Assembly (NCBI RefSeq): GCF_027922185.1
Contig: NZ_BSFE01000004.1
Location: forward strand, 62,001 to 126,000
Length of the DNA stretch: 64,000 nucleotides
Direction: 5' to 3'
DNA from: Maricaulis virginensis
GTDB lineage: Bacteria > Pseudomonadota > Alphaproteobacteria > Caulobacterales > Maricaulaceae
The translations under genes and the position numbers were made by a program. Positions 33,613 to 43,038 of the stretch are shown here, piece by piece. A model generated the notes under the pieces. That model searched no databases. It was given only the letters and a program-made list of their open reading frames with translations, and had not been told where the DNA came from. Position 1 is the stretch's first letter; each line of letters starts with the position of its first letter.

Positions 33613-34701
33613 ATGAGCGAGTATACCCGTCTTCTCACCGACAAGGGCGATCTTGGCAGCACCCGTCTGGAAACCGGCCCCGCACCGCAGGCCGGGCCGG
33701 GCGAGATCGTGCTGAAACTCGACCGTTTCTCCCTGACGACCAACAATATCACCTATGCCGCCTTCGGCGACGCCATGCAGTACTGGCATTTCTTCCCGAC
33801 CGGCCAGGAGGGCTGGGGCCATATGCCGGTCTGGGGTTTTGCCGATATCGTCGCCTCGGATATCCCCGGTCTGGAAGCCGGCGAACGCTTCTACGGCTAT
33901 TTCCCGATCGCCAGCCATGTTGTGATGAAGCCGGAGCGGATTTCCGAGCGCGGCTTCTATGACGGCGCCGAACACCGCCAGGCCCTGGTTTCCGCCTATA
34001 ATCAGTATACGCGCTGCAGCGCCGATACCGTTTATGCGCCGGAGCGCGAGGCCTTCCAGGCGCTCTACCGGCCGCTCTTCATCACCTCCTTCATGCTGGC
34101 CGACTATCTGGCCGACAATGATTTCTTCGGCGCGCGCCAGCTGATCATCTCCAGCGCCTCGAGCAAGACCGCCTATGGCACCGCCTTCTGCCTCGGCGCG
34201 GATCGCATCCCGGCGACCGGGCTGACCTCGCCGCGCAATGCGGCCTATGTCGAGGGGCTGGGCTGTTATGACGGCGTGGTGGCCTATGGCGATGTCGAAA
34301 GCCTCGATGCCGGAACACCGGCGATCTATGTCGATTTTTCCGGCGACAACGGCCTGCGCGAGCGCATCCACCGGCATTTCGGCGACAATCTCGTGCATGA
34401 CTGTTTTGCCGGCTCGGCCGCCAATACCGGTTTCATCGGCGAGCAGGATCTGCCCGGACCCAAGCCGGTCTTCTATTTCGCGCCCAACCAGATCAAGAAG
34501 CGCAACAAGGACTGGGGACCGGCTGAGGTCACCCGCCGCTACAACCAGGCCGAGTCGGACTTCTTCGCCCATCTCGACAGCGCCAGCCCGGCCTGGGTCC
34601 GCCTGGACGAGGCCGAGGGCTTCGCCGGCGCGCAGGCCGTCATCGCCGATCTTGCAGCCAATGGCGGCGATCCGGCGGTCGGCCATGTGATCGTGCTGTA
34701 G
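33613..34701 (+). CDS. DUF2855 family protein
   Basis: The 362-residue protein matches DUF2855, a family with a GroES-like N-terminal half and a Rossmann-like C-terminal half resembling medium-chain dehydrogenases. Examples are EIVLKLDRFSLTTNNITYAAFGD, WGHMPVWGFADIVAS and LIISSASSKTAYGTAF. The activity is not known. It is probably controlled by the divergent TetR-type gene. Confidence 0.82.
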   Translation: MSEYTRLLTDKGDLGSTRLETGPAPQAGPGEIVLKLDRFSLTTNNITYAAFGDAMQYWHFFPTGQEGWGHMPVWGFADIVASDIPGLEAGERFYGYFPIASHVVMKPERISERGFYDGAEHRQALVSAYNQYTRCSADTVYAPEREAFQALYRPLFITSFMLADYLADNDFFGARQLIISSASSKTAYGTAFCLGADRIPATGLTSPRNAAYVEGLGCYDGVVAYGDVESLDAGTPAIYVDFSGDNGLRERIHRHFGDNLVHDCFAGSAANTGFIGEQDLPGPKPVFYFAPNQIKKRNKDWGPAEVTRRYNQAESDFFAHLDSASPAWVRLDEAEGFAGAQAVIADLAANGGDPAVGHVIVL

Positions 34702-34890
34702 CATTGTCCTTCCCCTTGATGGGGAAGGGGGACCGCGCCGAAGGCGTGGTGGATGGGGTGGTGGCAAGGTGCCTGCCATTTCGCACCTGGAAGGCTCACA
34801 CCGGGCTTCACCCCTTCCGGCCCGAGGCTTCGCCTCGGCCCACCTTCCCCTTGATGGGGAAGGACGATGGGAACGGCGGTTTATCCCCGC
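34702..34890. repeat. dyad-rich repeat DNA between DUF2855 gene and kynU
   Basis: The palindromic sequence TCCTTCCCCTTGATGGGGAA occurs twice, near 34708 and near 34843, flanking GC-rich dyads such as GAGGCTTCGCCTC. No gene is visible in this convergent gap. It resembles in style, but does not copy, the array at 30 kb. Confidence 0.6.
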
Positions 34891-36126
34891 CTAGGTCACG
34901 GCAGCACGGGCGTGGAAGTGCGGCTTGTCCCACGCTTGCGTCGTCATGATATCCTGCAGAATTTCGACGGCCTGCCACACATCCTCGTGGCTGACATAAA
35001 GCGGGGTGAAGCCGAAGCGCATGATGCCCGGATCGCGGTAATCGCCGATCACACCGCGATCGATCAGGGCCTGCACGATCGGATAGCCGTGCTCATGGGT
35101 GAAGGAGACCTGGCTGCCGCGGATGGTGGCATCGCGCGGACTGGCGAGGGTGAAACCGTGCCCGTCCAGACGGGCCTCGACCTGCTCGATGAAGAGGTCA
35201 CACAATGCAACAGATTTGGTGCGGATATGGGTCATCTGTGTATCCGCAAAGATGTCCAGACCGCACTCCAGTGAGGCCATTGCGAGGATGCTGGGCGAGG
35301 AACATCGGAACCGGTCGATACCCGGAGCCGGCTCATATATATCACTGAAATCAAACGGTCTTGCATGCCCAAGCCAGCCGCTGAGAACCGGCATGACACG
35401 GTCCTGGTGCCGCTCTGCGACGAAAATGAAGGCCGGCGCACCCGGTCCGCCGTTGAGATATTTATAGCCGCAGCCCACCGCGAAATCGGCATTGCAGGCA
35501 TTCAGATCGATCGGCAGAGCCCCGGCCGAGTGACACAGATCCCAGATCACCAGCACGCCCTTGTCCTGGGCCGCGCGCGTGATTGCCTGCATGTCGTGCA
35601 GATAGCCGGTCTTGTAGTGGGCCTGGGTGATCAGCAGCGCCGCGACCGTCTCGTCGAGCGCATCGACCAGGTCTTCTGTCGCCACCAGCCTGTGCTCGAC
35701 CCGGCCGCCGGACGCCGCGGCCAGACCCTGCATCATGTAGACATTGGTCGGGAAATTACCGGTCTCGGACAGGATGACCGACCGTTCGGGCTGCAATTGA
35801 ATACAGGTCGACAGCGCCTTGAAAATATTGATCGACGTCGAATCGGCGACGACGACCTCCTCGGGCTTCGCGCCGATCAGCGGGGCCACCTTGCCGCCCA
35901 GCCGGCGCGGCATGTCCATCCAGTGATTGGTGTTCCAGGAGCGGATCAGATCCTGGCCCCATTCGCGTTCGACCACATCGGCCATCCGCGCCGCGGCGGT
36001 CTTGGGCCGGGCACCCAGCGAATTGCCGTCCAGATAGATCACACCCTCGGGCAGGTCGAACCGGTCGCGAAAACTGCGCAGCGGATCGGCGGCATCGAGG
36101 GCGCGGACGTCTTCGAGCGTTTTCAT
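34891..36126 (-). CDS. kynU: kynureninase
   Basis: This 411-residue PLP enzyme cleaves kynurenine to anthranilate and alanine. It shows YLDGNSLGARP near residue 30, the ADSTSINIFKAL phosphate-binding region, VIWDLCHSAGALPIDL with the PLP-contacting aspartate, and the GYKYLNGGPGAPAF lysine motif. It follows kynA by 18 bases on the same strand. No kynurenine formamidase gene is in the window, so that step is encoded elsewhere. Confidence 0.95.
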   Translation of the reverse strand: MKTLEDVRALDAADPLRSFRDRFDLPEGVIYLDGNSLGARPKTAAARMADVVEREWGQDLIRSWNTNHWMDMPRRLGGKVAPLIGAKPEEVVVADSTSINIFKALSTCIQLQPERSVILSETGNFPTNVYMMQGLAAASGGRVEHRLVATEDLVDALDETVAALLITQAHYKTGYLHDMQAITRAAQDKGVLVIWDLCHSAGALPIDLNACNADFAVGCGYKYLNGGPGAPAFIFVAERHQDRVMPVLSGWLGHARPFDFSDIYEPAPGIDRFRCSSPSILAMASLECGLDIFADTQMTHIRTKSVALCDLFIEQVEARLDGHGFTLASPRDATIRGSQVSFTHEHGYPIVQALIDRGVIGDYRDPGIMRFGFTPLYVSHEDVWQAVEILQDIMTTQAWDKPHFHARAAVT

Positions 36127-36144
36127 GCGAGGCCTCGTGAAGCT

Positions 36145-36993
36145 TCAGAGCGTGGTGCGCACGGTCCAGATTTCCGGGAAGAAGCGCAGATCCAGCGCCT
36201 TGACGAGATAGGACACACCCGACGTACCGCCCGTGCCCTTGCGATAGCCGATAATGCGCTCGACCGTCTTCATGTGGTTGAATCGCCATTGCTGGAACTT
36301 GTGCTCCAGGTCCACCAGCTTCTCGCCCAGCTCATAGGCTTCCCAATGGGTCTCGCTATCGCGATAGATGGTGCGCCAGACATCCTCGACCGCTTCGGAC
36401 GGCGCATAGGGCTGCGTCCAGTCGCGCTCGACCAGCTCGGCCGGAATGGCATAACCGCGGCGGGCCAGAAGGCGCAGGGTCTCGTCCCACAGGCTGGGCA
36501 GTTCCAGCGCGCGCGTCACCATCCTGTGGGCCGGCGGATTGTGCTTGTGCACGCGGGCGAGGGCGGCGTTCTTGTTTCCCAGCCGGTATTCCAGCGTGCG
36601 GTACTGGAAGGACTGGAAGCCCGAGCTCTGGCCCAGCGCATCGCGGAAGGCGAGATAGTCGGCCGGGGTCATGGTGGAAAGCACGTCCCAGGCATGGATC
36701 AGCTGTTCCTGGATGCGGCTGACGCGGGCAAACATCTTCAGCGCCGGGCCGACCTCGTCGCGCTGCAGATGGGCGATCCCGCCTTCGGTCTCGTGCAGCA
36801 CCAGCTTCATCCACAGCTCGCCGACCTGGTGGATGACGATGAACAGCATCTCGTCATGCTCTTCGGTCAGGCATTTCTGCGAGGTGAGGAGCCGCTCCAG
36901 CCCCAGATAGCCGCCATAGGACATGGCGTCCTTGAAGTCCCAGTGGATGTCCTCACCGGACACGTCCACGCTGGACGAGAATTGCTCGCTCAT
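36145..36993 (-). CDS. kynA: tryptophan 2,3-dioxygenase
   Basis: The 282-residue haem dioxygenase opens the indole ring of tryptophan to N-formylkynurenine. Family stretches are YGGYLGLERLLTSQKCLTEEHDEMLFIVIHQVGELW and QSSGFQSFQYRTLEYRLGNKN, and the haem-ligand histidine region is HKFQQWRFNHMKTVERIIG followed by KGTGGTSGVSYL. It is the first gene of the kynA-kynU unit. Confidence 0.95.
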   Translation of the reverse strand: MSEQFSSSVDVSGEDIHWDFKDAMSYGGYLGLERLLTSQKCLTEEHDEMLFIVIHQVGELWMKLVLHETEGGIAHLQRDEVGPALKMFARVSRIQEQLIHAWDVLSTMTPADYLAFRDALGQSSGFQSFQYRTLEYRLGNKNAALARVHKHNPPAHRMVTRALELPSLWDETLRLLARRGYAIPAELVERDWTQPYAPSEAVEDVWRTIYRDSETHWEAYELGEKLVDLEHKFQQWRFNHMKTVERIIGYRKGTGGTSGVSYLVKALDLRFFPEIWTVRTTL

Positions 36994-37147
36994 TCTGCCT
37001 CTCCCGCGGATCGGTTCGGGCGGATCGGGCCGCCGTCTTGTTCGTGGTGCCCCGGTCTAGCCTGCTTCGCCGCCAACCGCGAGCCGCGCTTGAAGCGGGG
37101 TGCGGGTGTGGCTAGCGTCTGCGCGCATCATGCCGGGGGAGACAGCC

Positions 37148-37735
37148 ATGCTTGCCGAAGTCAGCGAACAGACCGTGCGGGACGTAATCGGACTCTATCT
37201 GCAGCTGGGCTATACCCACATCCTGCCCAAGGGGCTGGACCATATCCTGTTCGTCCTGGCGCTGTTCTTCGCCTCGACCCGCCTGAAACCGCTGGTCTGG
37301 CAGGTCTCGGCCTTCACGGTGGCCCACACGCTGACCCTGGGCCTGGCAACGCTGGGCCTGGTGACGCTGCCGGGTGCGATCGTGGAGCCGATCATCGCGC
37401 TGTCGATCGCCTTCGTCGCGGTGGAAAATCTCGTTTTCAAGGACATGACCCGCTGGCGGCCGCTGATCGTCTTTGTCTTCGGCCTTTTCCACGGGCTGGG
37501 CTTTGCCGGCGTACTCTCCGAACTCGGTCTGCCGGCCGGACAGCTGGTGCCGGCCCTCTTGAGCTTCAATGTCGGTGTGGAACTCGGCCAGCTGACCATC
37601 GTGCTGGCCTGCTGGCTGGCGCTGCACCGTTTCCGGGACGCGACCTGGTATCCCTGGCTGGTGCGGATCGTGTCGGTGGGGATTGCGCTGATCGCGCTCT
37701 GGTGGACGCTGGAGCGGACGGTGCTGGCAGCGTAG
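37148..37735 (+). CDS. HupE/UreJ family membrane protein
   Basis: The 195-residue protein has about six spans and the family motifs GLDHILFVLALFF, FTVAHTLTLGLA and FHGLGFAGVLSELG. HupE/UreJ proteins are thought to bring in nickel or other metals, but this variant has no hydrogenase or urease genes nearby and its cargo is unknown. GGGGGAG eight bases before the ATG at 37148 fixes the start. Confidence 0.82.
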   Translation: MLAEVSEQTVRDVIGLYLQLGYTHILPKGLDHILFVLALFFASTRLKPLVWQVSAFTVAHTLTLGLATLGLVTLPGAIVEPIIALSIAFVAVENLVFKDMTRWRPLIVFVFGLFHGLGFAGVLSELGLPAGQLVPALLSFNVGVELGQLTIVLACWLALHRFRDATWYPWLVRIVSVGIALIALWWTLERTVLAA

Positions 37736-37739
37736 GCCC

Positions 37740-37767
37740 AAAGAAAAGGGCGGCCGCCGGGCCGCCC
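37740..37767 (-). terminator. intrinsic terminator of the duplicated-domain gene
   Basis: On the minus strand an 8-bp stem GGGCGGCC/GGCCGCCC (37748-37755 and 37760-37767) is followed by TTTTCTTT. It lies 24 bases after the stop of the gene at 37791-38717. Confidence 0.75.
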
Positions 37768-37790
37768 TCGCAATCCTCTGGAAACGGGAG

Positions 37791-38717
37791 CTATTTTCCG
37801 CCCGGCGCGTAACCGAGCCGGATTTCGGAAATGCGCAAGGTCGTATCCGCCCGGCCGGAACTATAGGTCCCGACATAGATGTCGTAGACGCCCTGCGTGC
37901 CGGCCGTGAAACTGATACCGGCATCCGTGCCGATCGCGTCATCATTGCAGAACCACTGACCGTCCGGCGCATTGATCGCCAGGGTCGTGTCTGCATTGCC
38001 GTGCGTGTAGATGTGCAGCGAGCCCGAGCCGTTATAGGTCAGCTGGACAGTCGGCGCGTAGTCGACATAGCCGCGGCACTGGCCGGAGATTGCGTCGGCC
38101 GCCCGGATATTGCCGCCCGCCTGCACGAATACCTGTTCAGGATCGGGCAGGAAGCCGCCATTCAGGATGACATTGTGGCGCGCAGGCGCCGTGATATCGA
38201 CGCCGCTGGCGCTTTGCATGTTGAGGCCGCCGCGCACGGTCGCTTCGCCCAGCTCCGAAATGAACAGCGTGGCCGGAACGCCCGATCCCGTCGAATAGGT
38301 GCCGACCCAGATGTCGTAGCGGCCCGATTGGGGCGTCTGCCAGTGGAGGAGGGGGTTGAAGGGTGCGTCCGCGCCGTCATCGTCGCAATACCAGCGCCCG
38401 TCCGGGCCGTTCACCACCAGTGTGGTGTCGGCTTCGGAATCGACATTGATGAAAAGGTCCTGCGAACCGGCCGTGTAGTAGAGCGAGAAGTCCGGCGCAT
38501 TGGCGATATAGCCGCGGCAATTGGAAAACCGGTTCTGCGCCCGGATCGATCCGCCGGCGGTCAGGCGCCGCTCATACGGGTCCGGAAGAAAGCCGGCCGA
38601 CAGGTTGATCGAACCGAAGGACGGCTGAAGCGAATAGTCCTGGGCTGATACCACCGGCGCAAGGACAAGCGCGGCGGCGGCTCCGGCGGCGGCCGGACGA
38701 AGGAAATCCTGGAACAT
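37791..38717 (-). CDS. secreted protein with two tandem beta-domains
   Basis: The 308-residue product has a signal peptide (about 1-26, ending VVSAQDY) and two homologous halves of some 125 residues. Each half has the order GFLPDP, AGG-IRA, CRGY, APxxxLxY, ADTTLxxNxPDGxWxCxDD and YDIxVGTYSxG. The conserved cysteine pair in each half (CRGY and WYC/WFC) may form disulfides. The fold is probably a pre-peptidase C-terminal-like beta-sandwich, but no peptidase is attached. GGGGG lies before the ATG at 38717. Function is unknown; the location is periplasmic or extracellular. Confidence 0.7.
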   Translation of the reverse strand: MFQDFLRPAAAGAAAALVLAPVVSAQDYSLQPSFGSINLSAGFLPDPYERRLTAGGSIRAQNRFSNCRGYIANAPDFSLYYTAGSQDLFINVDSEADTTLVVNGPDGRWYCDDDGADAPFNPLLHWQTPQSGRYDIWVGTYSTGSGVPATLFISELGEATVRGGLNMQSASGVDITAPARHNVILNGGFLPDPEQVFVQAGGNIRAADAISGQCRGYVDYAPTVQLTYNGSGSLHIYTHGNADTTLAINAPDGQWFCNDDAIGTDAGISFTAGTQGVYDIYVGTYSSGRADTTLRISEIRLGYAPGGK

Positions 38718-38831
38718 GAGCAACCCCCTGTCTGCTGTTGTGACAGGGTAGTCCGCCTCGCCTGCACGCGGCAATTGCGGAATGGCCGGTTGTGACAATT
38801 TGCCGATCAGCGAAGCGATCCGCCGGAAACG

Positions 38832-38859
38832 AAAAAGGCGGCCCCGAAGGACCGCCTTT
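38832..38859 (-). terminator. intrinsic terminator of the M2 peptidase gene
   Basis: On the minus strand AAAGGCGG pairs with CCGCCTTT around a CCTTCGGGG-type loop and runs into a stretch of five Ts. It starts 24 bases after the stop of the peptidase gene. Confidence 0.75.
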
Positions 38860-38882
38860 CCCGATTTCCAGTAAAGCGGAAT

Positions 38883-40778
38883 CTACCAGCCGCAATTGCG
38901 GTCGGCGTTTTCCTCTTCCAGATAGGTCATCAGAGGCTGGAAGTAGGAGATGATGGCCGAGCCATCCATTTCCCGGGTGCCGGTGAAGGCTTCCAGCGCG
39001 TCCGGCCAGGGCCGGGACGCGCCCATCTCCATCATTGCATTGAAACGCGCGCCGACTTCCTCGTTTCCATAGATCGAGCAGCGGTGCAGCGGGCCTTCCC
39101 AGCCGGCCATCTCGCAGGCCGCTTCATGGAACTGGAACTGCATGATGAAGCTCAGGAAATACCGCAGGTACGGCACATTGTTCGCGATGTGGTATTTCGA
39201 GCCCGGATCGAAGGCGTCGCCCGGCCGGTCGACCGGCGGCACGATGCCCTGATAGCTCTCGCGCAGCGCCCACCACTGTTCGTTATACTCTTCCGGCGTG
39301 ATTTCGCCGCGCAGGACCTGCCAGCGCCACTGATCCATCATCACCGCGAACGGCAGGAAGGCGATCTTGTCGAGGGCCGTATCCATCAGCAGCGACAGGT
39401 CGGCGCTTTCATCCGGCATGTCGGCCTCGTCGAGCAGACCGATCTGCACCAGGTATTCCGGGGTCACGGACAGCGCGATGAAATCGCCGATGGCTTCGTG
39501 GAAACCGTCATGGGCGCCGGTCTGGAACAGGACATCCTGTTCGTTATAGGCGCGCTGGTAGAAATTGTGGCCGAGTTCGTGGTGCACAGTGACGAAGTCG
39601 TCGCCATTGACGCGAGTGCACATCTTGATGCGCAGATCGTCTTCATAATCCATGTTCCAGGCCGAGGCATGGCAGGCCACCTGCCGGTCGCGCGGCTGGG
39701 TGATCAGCGAGCGTTCCCAGAAGGTATCGGGCAGCGGTTCCATGCCCAGCGAGGTGAAGAAGCTTTCCGCCGTTTCCACCATCTGGTGCTGGTCATAGCC
39801 GGCCTCGACGAGCAGGTCGTCGAGATTATAGGCCGGGCCGCTCTCGCTGACCGCGGCCACATCGCTGAGCGACGCCCAGGACTGGGCCCACATATTGCCC
39901 AGAAGGTCGGCCCGGATCGGGCCTTCGGCTGCCTGGATCTCGTCGCCATAGAGCTCGTTCAGATTGGCGCGGACATGGCAGTGCAGCTGCTGGTAAAGCG
40001 GCTCGACCTGGCCCCACAGCCGCTCGACTTCCGCTTCCATCTCGTCAGCCGGCATGTCGTAATTGGACAGCCACATCTGGGCGAGGTTGTCGAAACCGAG
40101 GTCGCGGGCACCCTGGTTGGCGATCTCGACCATCTCGGCATAGTCCGTCGACATCTGTGCGGGATCATAGGCGCGGCGCCAGCCATCCCAGACATGTGCC
40201 AGGAATTCCGGGTCGCGGCTGGTCCGCATGATGTTTTCCAGCTCGTTGTGATCGACCATCTCGCCGTCGATTTCCATCAGGCCGGACGAATAGGACGAGC
40301 CCATGCGCGTCGTCAGCTCGGACAGGCGCGCCGCTGCAGCGCTGTCGGCCGGCGCGGGCAGGGTGATTCCGGCGCGCAGGAAATTCATTTTCCGCGCCAT
40401 GGTCTCGGGCAGGTCGAGATCGGCATAGCGGGCCGTCTCGCCGGCGGCCGCGACGGACATTTCCGTGGCCTGCGTCGACATGCGTTCGAGCAGCCAGTTG
40501 GTGTCGTAGGTGATGAAGTTGTTCTGGACCCAGGCCGTGCGCGAGGCGAATTCGCCGAACTCGCGCATCTCTGCCTCGGTCTCGGCCAGGAAGGCTTCGG
40601 CGTCGGCGACGGTCACATCGCCGGTCTCGGCGCCCCCGGCGCCGGAGGCCGAGCTGCCGGTCCCGCTGTCAGCCTGTTCGCTGGCGTCCGGCACGGAGCC
40701 GAAGCCCGGTCCGAAATAATAGACACCGGCGCCGGCCAGAATGGCGCCGATCGCGACGCCGCCCAGTAGTGCTCTCAT
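38883..40778 (-). CDS. M2 family peptidyl-dipeptidase (ACE-like metallopeptidase)
   Basis: The 631-residue zinc peptidase carries HEXXH at 400-404 (HELGH, preceded by a further histidine) and the third zinc ligand Glu428 in GFHEAIGD, the angiotensin-converting-enzyme arrangement. Such enzymes remove C-terminal dipeptides. The N-terminus is a hydrophobic segment (about 5-24) without a lipobox cysteine, followed by a serine-glycine linker, so it is either a membrane-anchored or a secreted periplasmic enzyme. A dedicated terminator follows it. Confidence 0.9.
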   Translation of the reverse strand: MRALLGGVAIGAILAGAGVYYFGPGFGSVPDASEQADSGTGSSASGAGGAETGDVTVADAEAFLAETEAEMREFGEFASRTAWVQNNFITYDTNWLLERMSTQATEMSVAAAGETARYADLDLPETMARKMNFLRAGITLPAPADSAAAARLSELTTRMGSSYSSGLMEIDGEMVDHNELENIMRTSRDPEFLAHVWDGWRRAYDPAQMSTDYAEMVEIANQGARDLGFDNLAQMWLSNYDMPADEMEAEVERLWGQVEPLYQQLHCHVRANLNELYGDEIQAAEGPIRADLLGNMWAQSWASLSDVAAVSESGPAYNLDDLLVEAGYDQHQMVETAESFFTSLGMEPLPDTFWERSLITQPRDRQVACHASAWNMDYEDDLRIKMCTRVNGDDFVTVHHELGHNFYQRAYNEQDVLFQTGAHDGFHEAIGDFIALSVTPEYLVQIGLLDEADMPDESADLSLLMDTALDKIAFLPFAVMMDQWRWQVLRGEITPEEYNEQWWALRESYQGIVPPVDRPGDAFDPGSKYHIANNVPYLRYFLSFIMQFQFHEAACEMAGWEGPLHRCSIYGNEEVGARFNAMMEMGASRPWPDALEAFTGTREMDGSAIISYFQPLMTYLEEENADRNCGW

Positions 40779-40850
40779 TGGTCTCTCCCCTTTTGCCCGG
40801 AACGGGCGATCAACTTACCCGCGCCCATCCTCGCCTTATCGGCTTGCGGG

Positions 40851-41306
40851 TCAAGCGCCGCGCGCCGAGGCAGCCTGCCGCATGACGCGCTCCATACCGT
40901 CGAGAAAGGCGGACCTGTCCTTCGGTCCGAACGGACGGGCGCCGCTGGTCACGGTTCCCGCCTCGCGCAGATCGCTCATCAGGTTCCGCGTCGCCAGAGA
41001 GGCACCGATATTGTCCACGGTCCAGAGCTTGCCGCGCGGATCGATCCCGATGGCCCCCGCCTTGATGCAGCGGTCGGCGAGGGGGATGTCGGCCGTCACG
41101 AAGACATCGCCCGGACCGATCTGTTCGGCGATCCAGTTGTCGGCGGCGTCGAGGCCTTCATTGACGATCACCAGCCGCGCCCATTGGGAATTCGGCCGTC
41201 GCAGACCGCCATCGCACACGAAGAGCATTTCGGTGCGGTGGCGTTCACCGACCCGGATGATCTCGTCCTTTACCGGACAGGCATCGGCATCGACGTAGAT
41301 GGTCAC
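40851..41306 (-). CDS. YaiI/YqxD (DUF188) family protein
   Basis: The 151-residue protein starts TIYVDADACPVKDEI, with the conserved DADACPV motif, and contains VNEGLDAADNWIAEQIGPGDVFVTADIPLADRCI. This is a PIN-like nuclease fold, but no activity is established. The GTG at 41306 overlaps the stop codon of the upstream carboxypeptidase gene by four bases (GTGA), which argues for coupling. Confidence 0.85.
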   Translation of the reverse strand: MTIYVDADACPVKDEIIRVGERHRTEMLFVCDGGLRRPNSQWARLVIVNEGLDAADNWIAEQIGPGDVFVTADIPLADRCIKAGAIGIDPRGKLWTVDNIGASLATRNLMSDLREAGTVTSGARPFGPKDRSAFLDGMERVMRQAASARGA

Positions 41307-42436
41307 CGCAGACGATCCACCAGGGCCAGCATGGCATCGAGATTGGCGGCGCCCAGCTTGCGGCAGCGCTCCGGCGACCAGCCATGCTCGCTGTCCGGCA
41401 GATCGGCATTGTCCTTGAAGGGCATTTCCAGTGTCATCGCCAGGCAACGGAATTCGTTCGCCAGATAATTGGTACAGACGGACAGGTTTGCGGTCCCCGG
41501 GGCATCGACGGCATAGCCGTGCGCGGTCTGGAAGTCCGGGCTCGCCGTCTTCAGCGCCGCCTTGTAGGCGTCGAGCAATTCCTGGCCCTTCGCGTCGAAA
41601 TTCGGCGCGCCTTCGCCGCCGGCGATGAAGTTGTAGGGCAGGGCTTCGTCGCCATGGACATCGAGGGCGAGGTCGATCCCGGTCTCGCGCATGCGGTTGA
41701 GCACGTGGAAGACCTCGGGCGAGTTCGCGGCGCTGGCCTTGTCCCATTCGCGATTGAGATTGACGCCCTTGGCATTGGTGCGCAGGTGCCCGCGTTTACT
41801 GCCATCCGGGTTCATATTCGGAACGATGTGGAAAACGGCCCGGTCTCGCAGGACACGGGCAACGGGGTCCTCATCGTCGAGCAGGCGGCCGAGAAAGCCT
41901 TCCATCCACCATTCCGCCATGGTCTCGCCGGGGTGCTGGCGCGCCGTGACCCAGATCGTGCGCTTGCCGCTGCCCGGCGTGCCGACGCGCAGGAGGTCCA
42001 TCGCCTGACCGTCGAGCGTTTCGCCGAGGACTTCGAGATCGACATCGACATGGGTCTGCGCCCAGGCAATCAGGTTCTGGTGGCGCTCCATCGAATAGGG
42101 CGCGAAATAGGCATACCAGACCGTGTCGCATTCCGGCGTGTGGTGCAGCGTCAGGACACCGTCGGCATATTCGGTATCGATCCGGAACCAGGTCTCCCGG
42201 TCATAGGACGCGCAGGCGCGATAATCCGGCCAACCTTCCAGATAGGCGGCTCCACCGGCATTCTCGATCGCCATGGACAGCGCCGAGCCGCGCGCGCCGG
42301 TCACCCGGAAATGGAACCATTGATAGAAATCCGACCCGTTATCCTTGCGGATTTCCAGGCGGATACGTTGCGGATCGGCGGCATCGAGAACCTCGATATT
42401 GCCGCTGTCGAAAGCGTCGGTGATGTGAAGGCTCAT
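41303..42436 (-). CDS. M14 family cytosolic carboxypeptidase
   Basis: The 377-residue enzyme is of the CCP/AGBL (deglutamylase-like) branch of M14. An N-terminal beta-domain (about 1-120) precedes the zinc peptidase domain, with ligands His168 and Glu171 in ARQHPGETMAEWW and His261 in DVHGDEALP. NPDGSKRGHLRTNAKGVNLNREW holds the substrate-binding arginine and asparagine, and the catalytic glutamate is probably in TLEMPF. It probably trims acidic C-terminal residues from peptides. It is coupled to the YaiI-type gene. Confidence 0.85.
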   Translation of the reverse strand: MSLHITDAFDSGNIEVLDAADPQRIRLEIRKDNGSDFYQWFHFRVTGARGSALSMAIENAGGAAYLEGWPDYRACASYDRETWFRIDTEYADGVLTLHHTPECDTVWYAYFAPYSMERHQNLIAWAQTHVDVDLEVLGETLDGQAMDLLRVGTPGSGKRTIWVTARQHPGETMAEWWMEGFLGRLLDDEDPVARVLRDRAVFHIVPNMNPDGSKRGHLRTNAKGVNLNREWDKASAANSPEVFHVLNRMRETGIDLALDVHGDEALPYNFIAGGEGAPNFDAKGQELLDAYKAALKTASPDFQTAHGYAVDAPGTANLSVCTNYLANEFRCLAMTLEMPFKDNADLPDSEHGWSPERCRKLGAANLDAMLALVDRLR

Positions 42437-42555
42437 GGGGTCGTCTCCGGCAGCTCGCGAAAGGGTGACTGGCTTGTGAGGGGGATAGCCCATAATGCCC
42501 GTTCGAGATACGGGGCGGCGGCATGTGCCGGTTCGCCAGGAGCCTGGAGGCCTGC

Positions 42556-43038
42556 ATGAAAACCTGGATCTGGCGGATCGTCACGATCGGACTGCCGCTT
42601 TTCGTCTGCGCGATCTTTCTCGATTCGCTGCGCTACAAATTTACCGACGCCGCGGAGACGCAGGTGATATTCGGCCTGCTTGACGATTGGGCGGCCAGCT
42701 GGGGCGCGGCGGGCCTGTTCGGACATACCGGCCTGTTCAGCCAGTATGTCATCGGCTCGGCCGAGCTCGCCGCTTCGACGCTCCTGCTCACCGGTTTCCT
42801 GCCGGGACTGAAACGCCTGCAGGCGCTGGGCAGTCTTCTCGGTCTCGCCATCATGACCGGCGCGGTGAATTTCCACCTGTTCACGCCGCTGGGCATCGAC
42901 CCGAACAATGATGGCGGCGGCCTCTTCGTGGCCGCCTGCCTGGTCTGGCTGTCCTGTCTTGCCTTGCTGGTGATCAACCGTCACGAGGCCGCAGGGCTGG
43001 GCCGCGATCTGTTGCGGGCACTGCGCACCAGCCGGTAG
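42556..43038 (+). CDS. DoxX-like small membrane protein
   Basis: The 160-residue protein has four spans: about 5-25, a segment near 50-75 with GSAELAASTLLLTGFLPG, 85-105, and 115-135. The pattern resembles the DoxX superfamily, but the match is loose. GGAGG before the ATG at 42556 sets the start. The last 58 bases overlap the 3' end of the convergent msrQ gene. Confidence 0.6.
   Translation: MKTWIWRIVTIGLPLFVCAIFLDSLRYKFTDAAETQVIFGLLDDWAASWGAAGLFGHTGLFSQYVIGSAELAASTLLLTGFLPGLKRLQALGSLLGLAIMTGAVNFHLFTPLGIDPNNDGGGLFVAACLVWLSCLALLVINRHEAAGLGRDLLRALRTSR

Noticed and set aside
39084..40769. 561-codon plus-strand open frame across the M2 peptidase gene
   Set aside because: Antisense shadow. The minus strand has the HELGH motif, third zinc ligand and a terminator.
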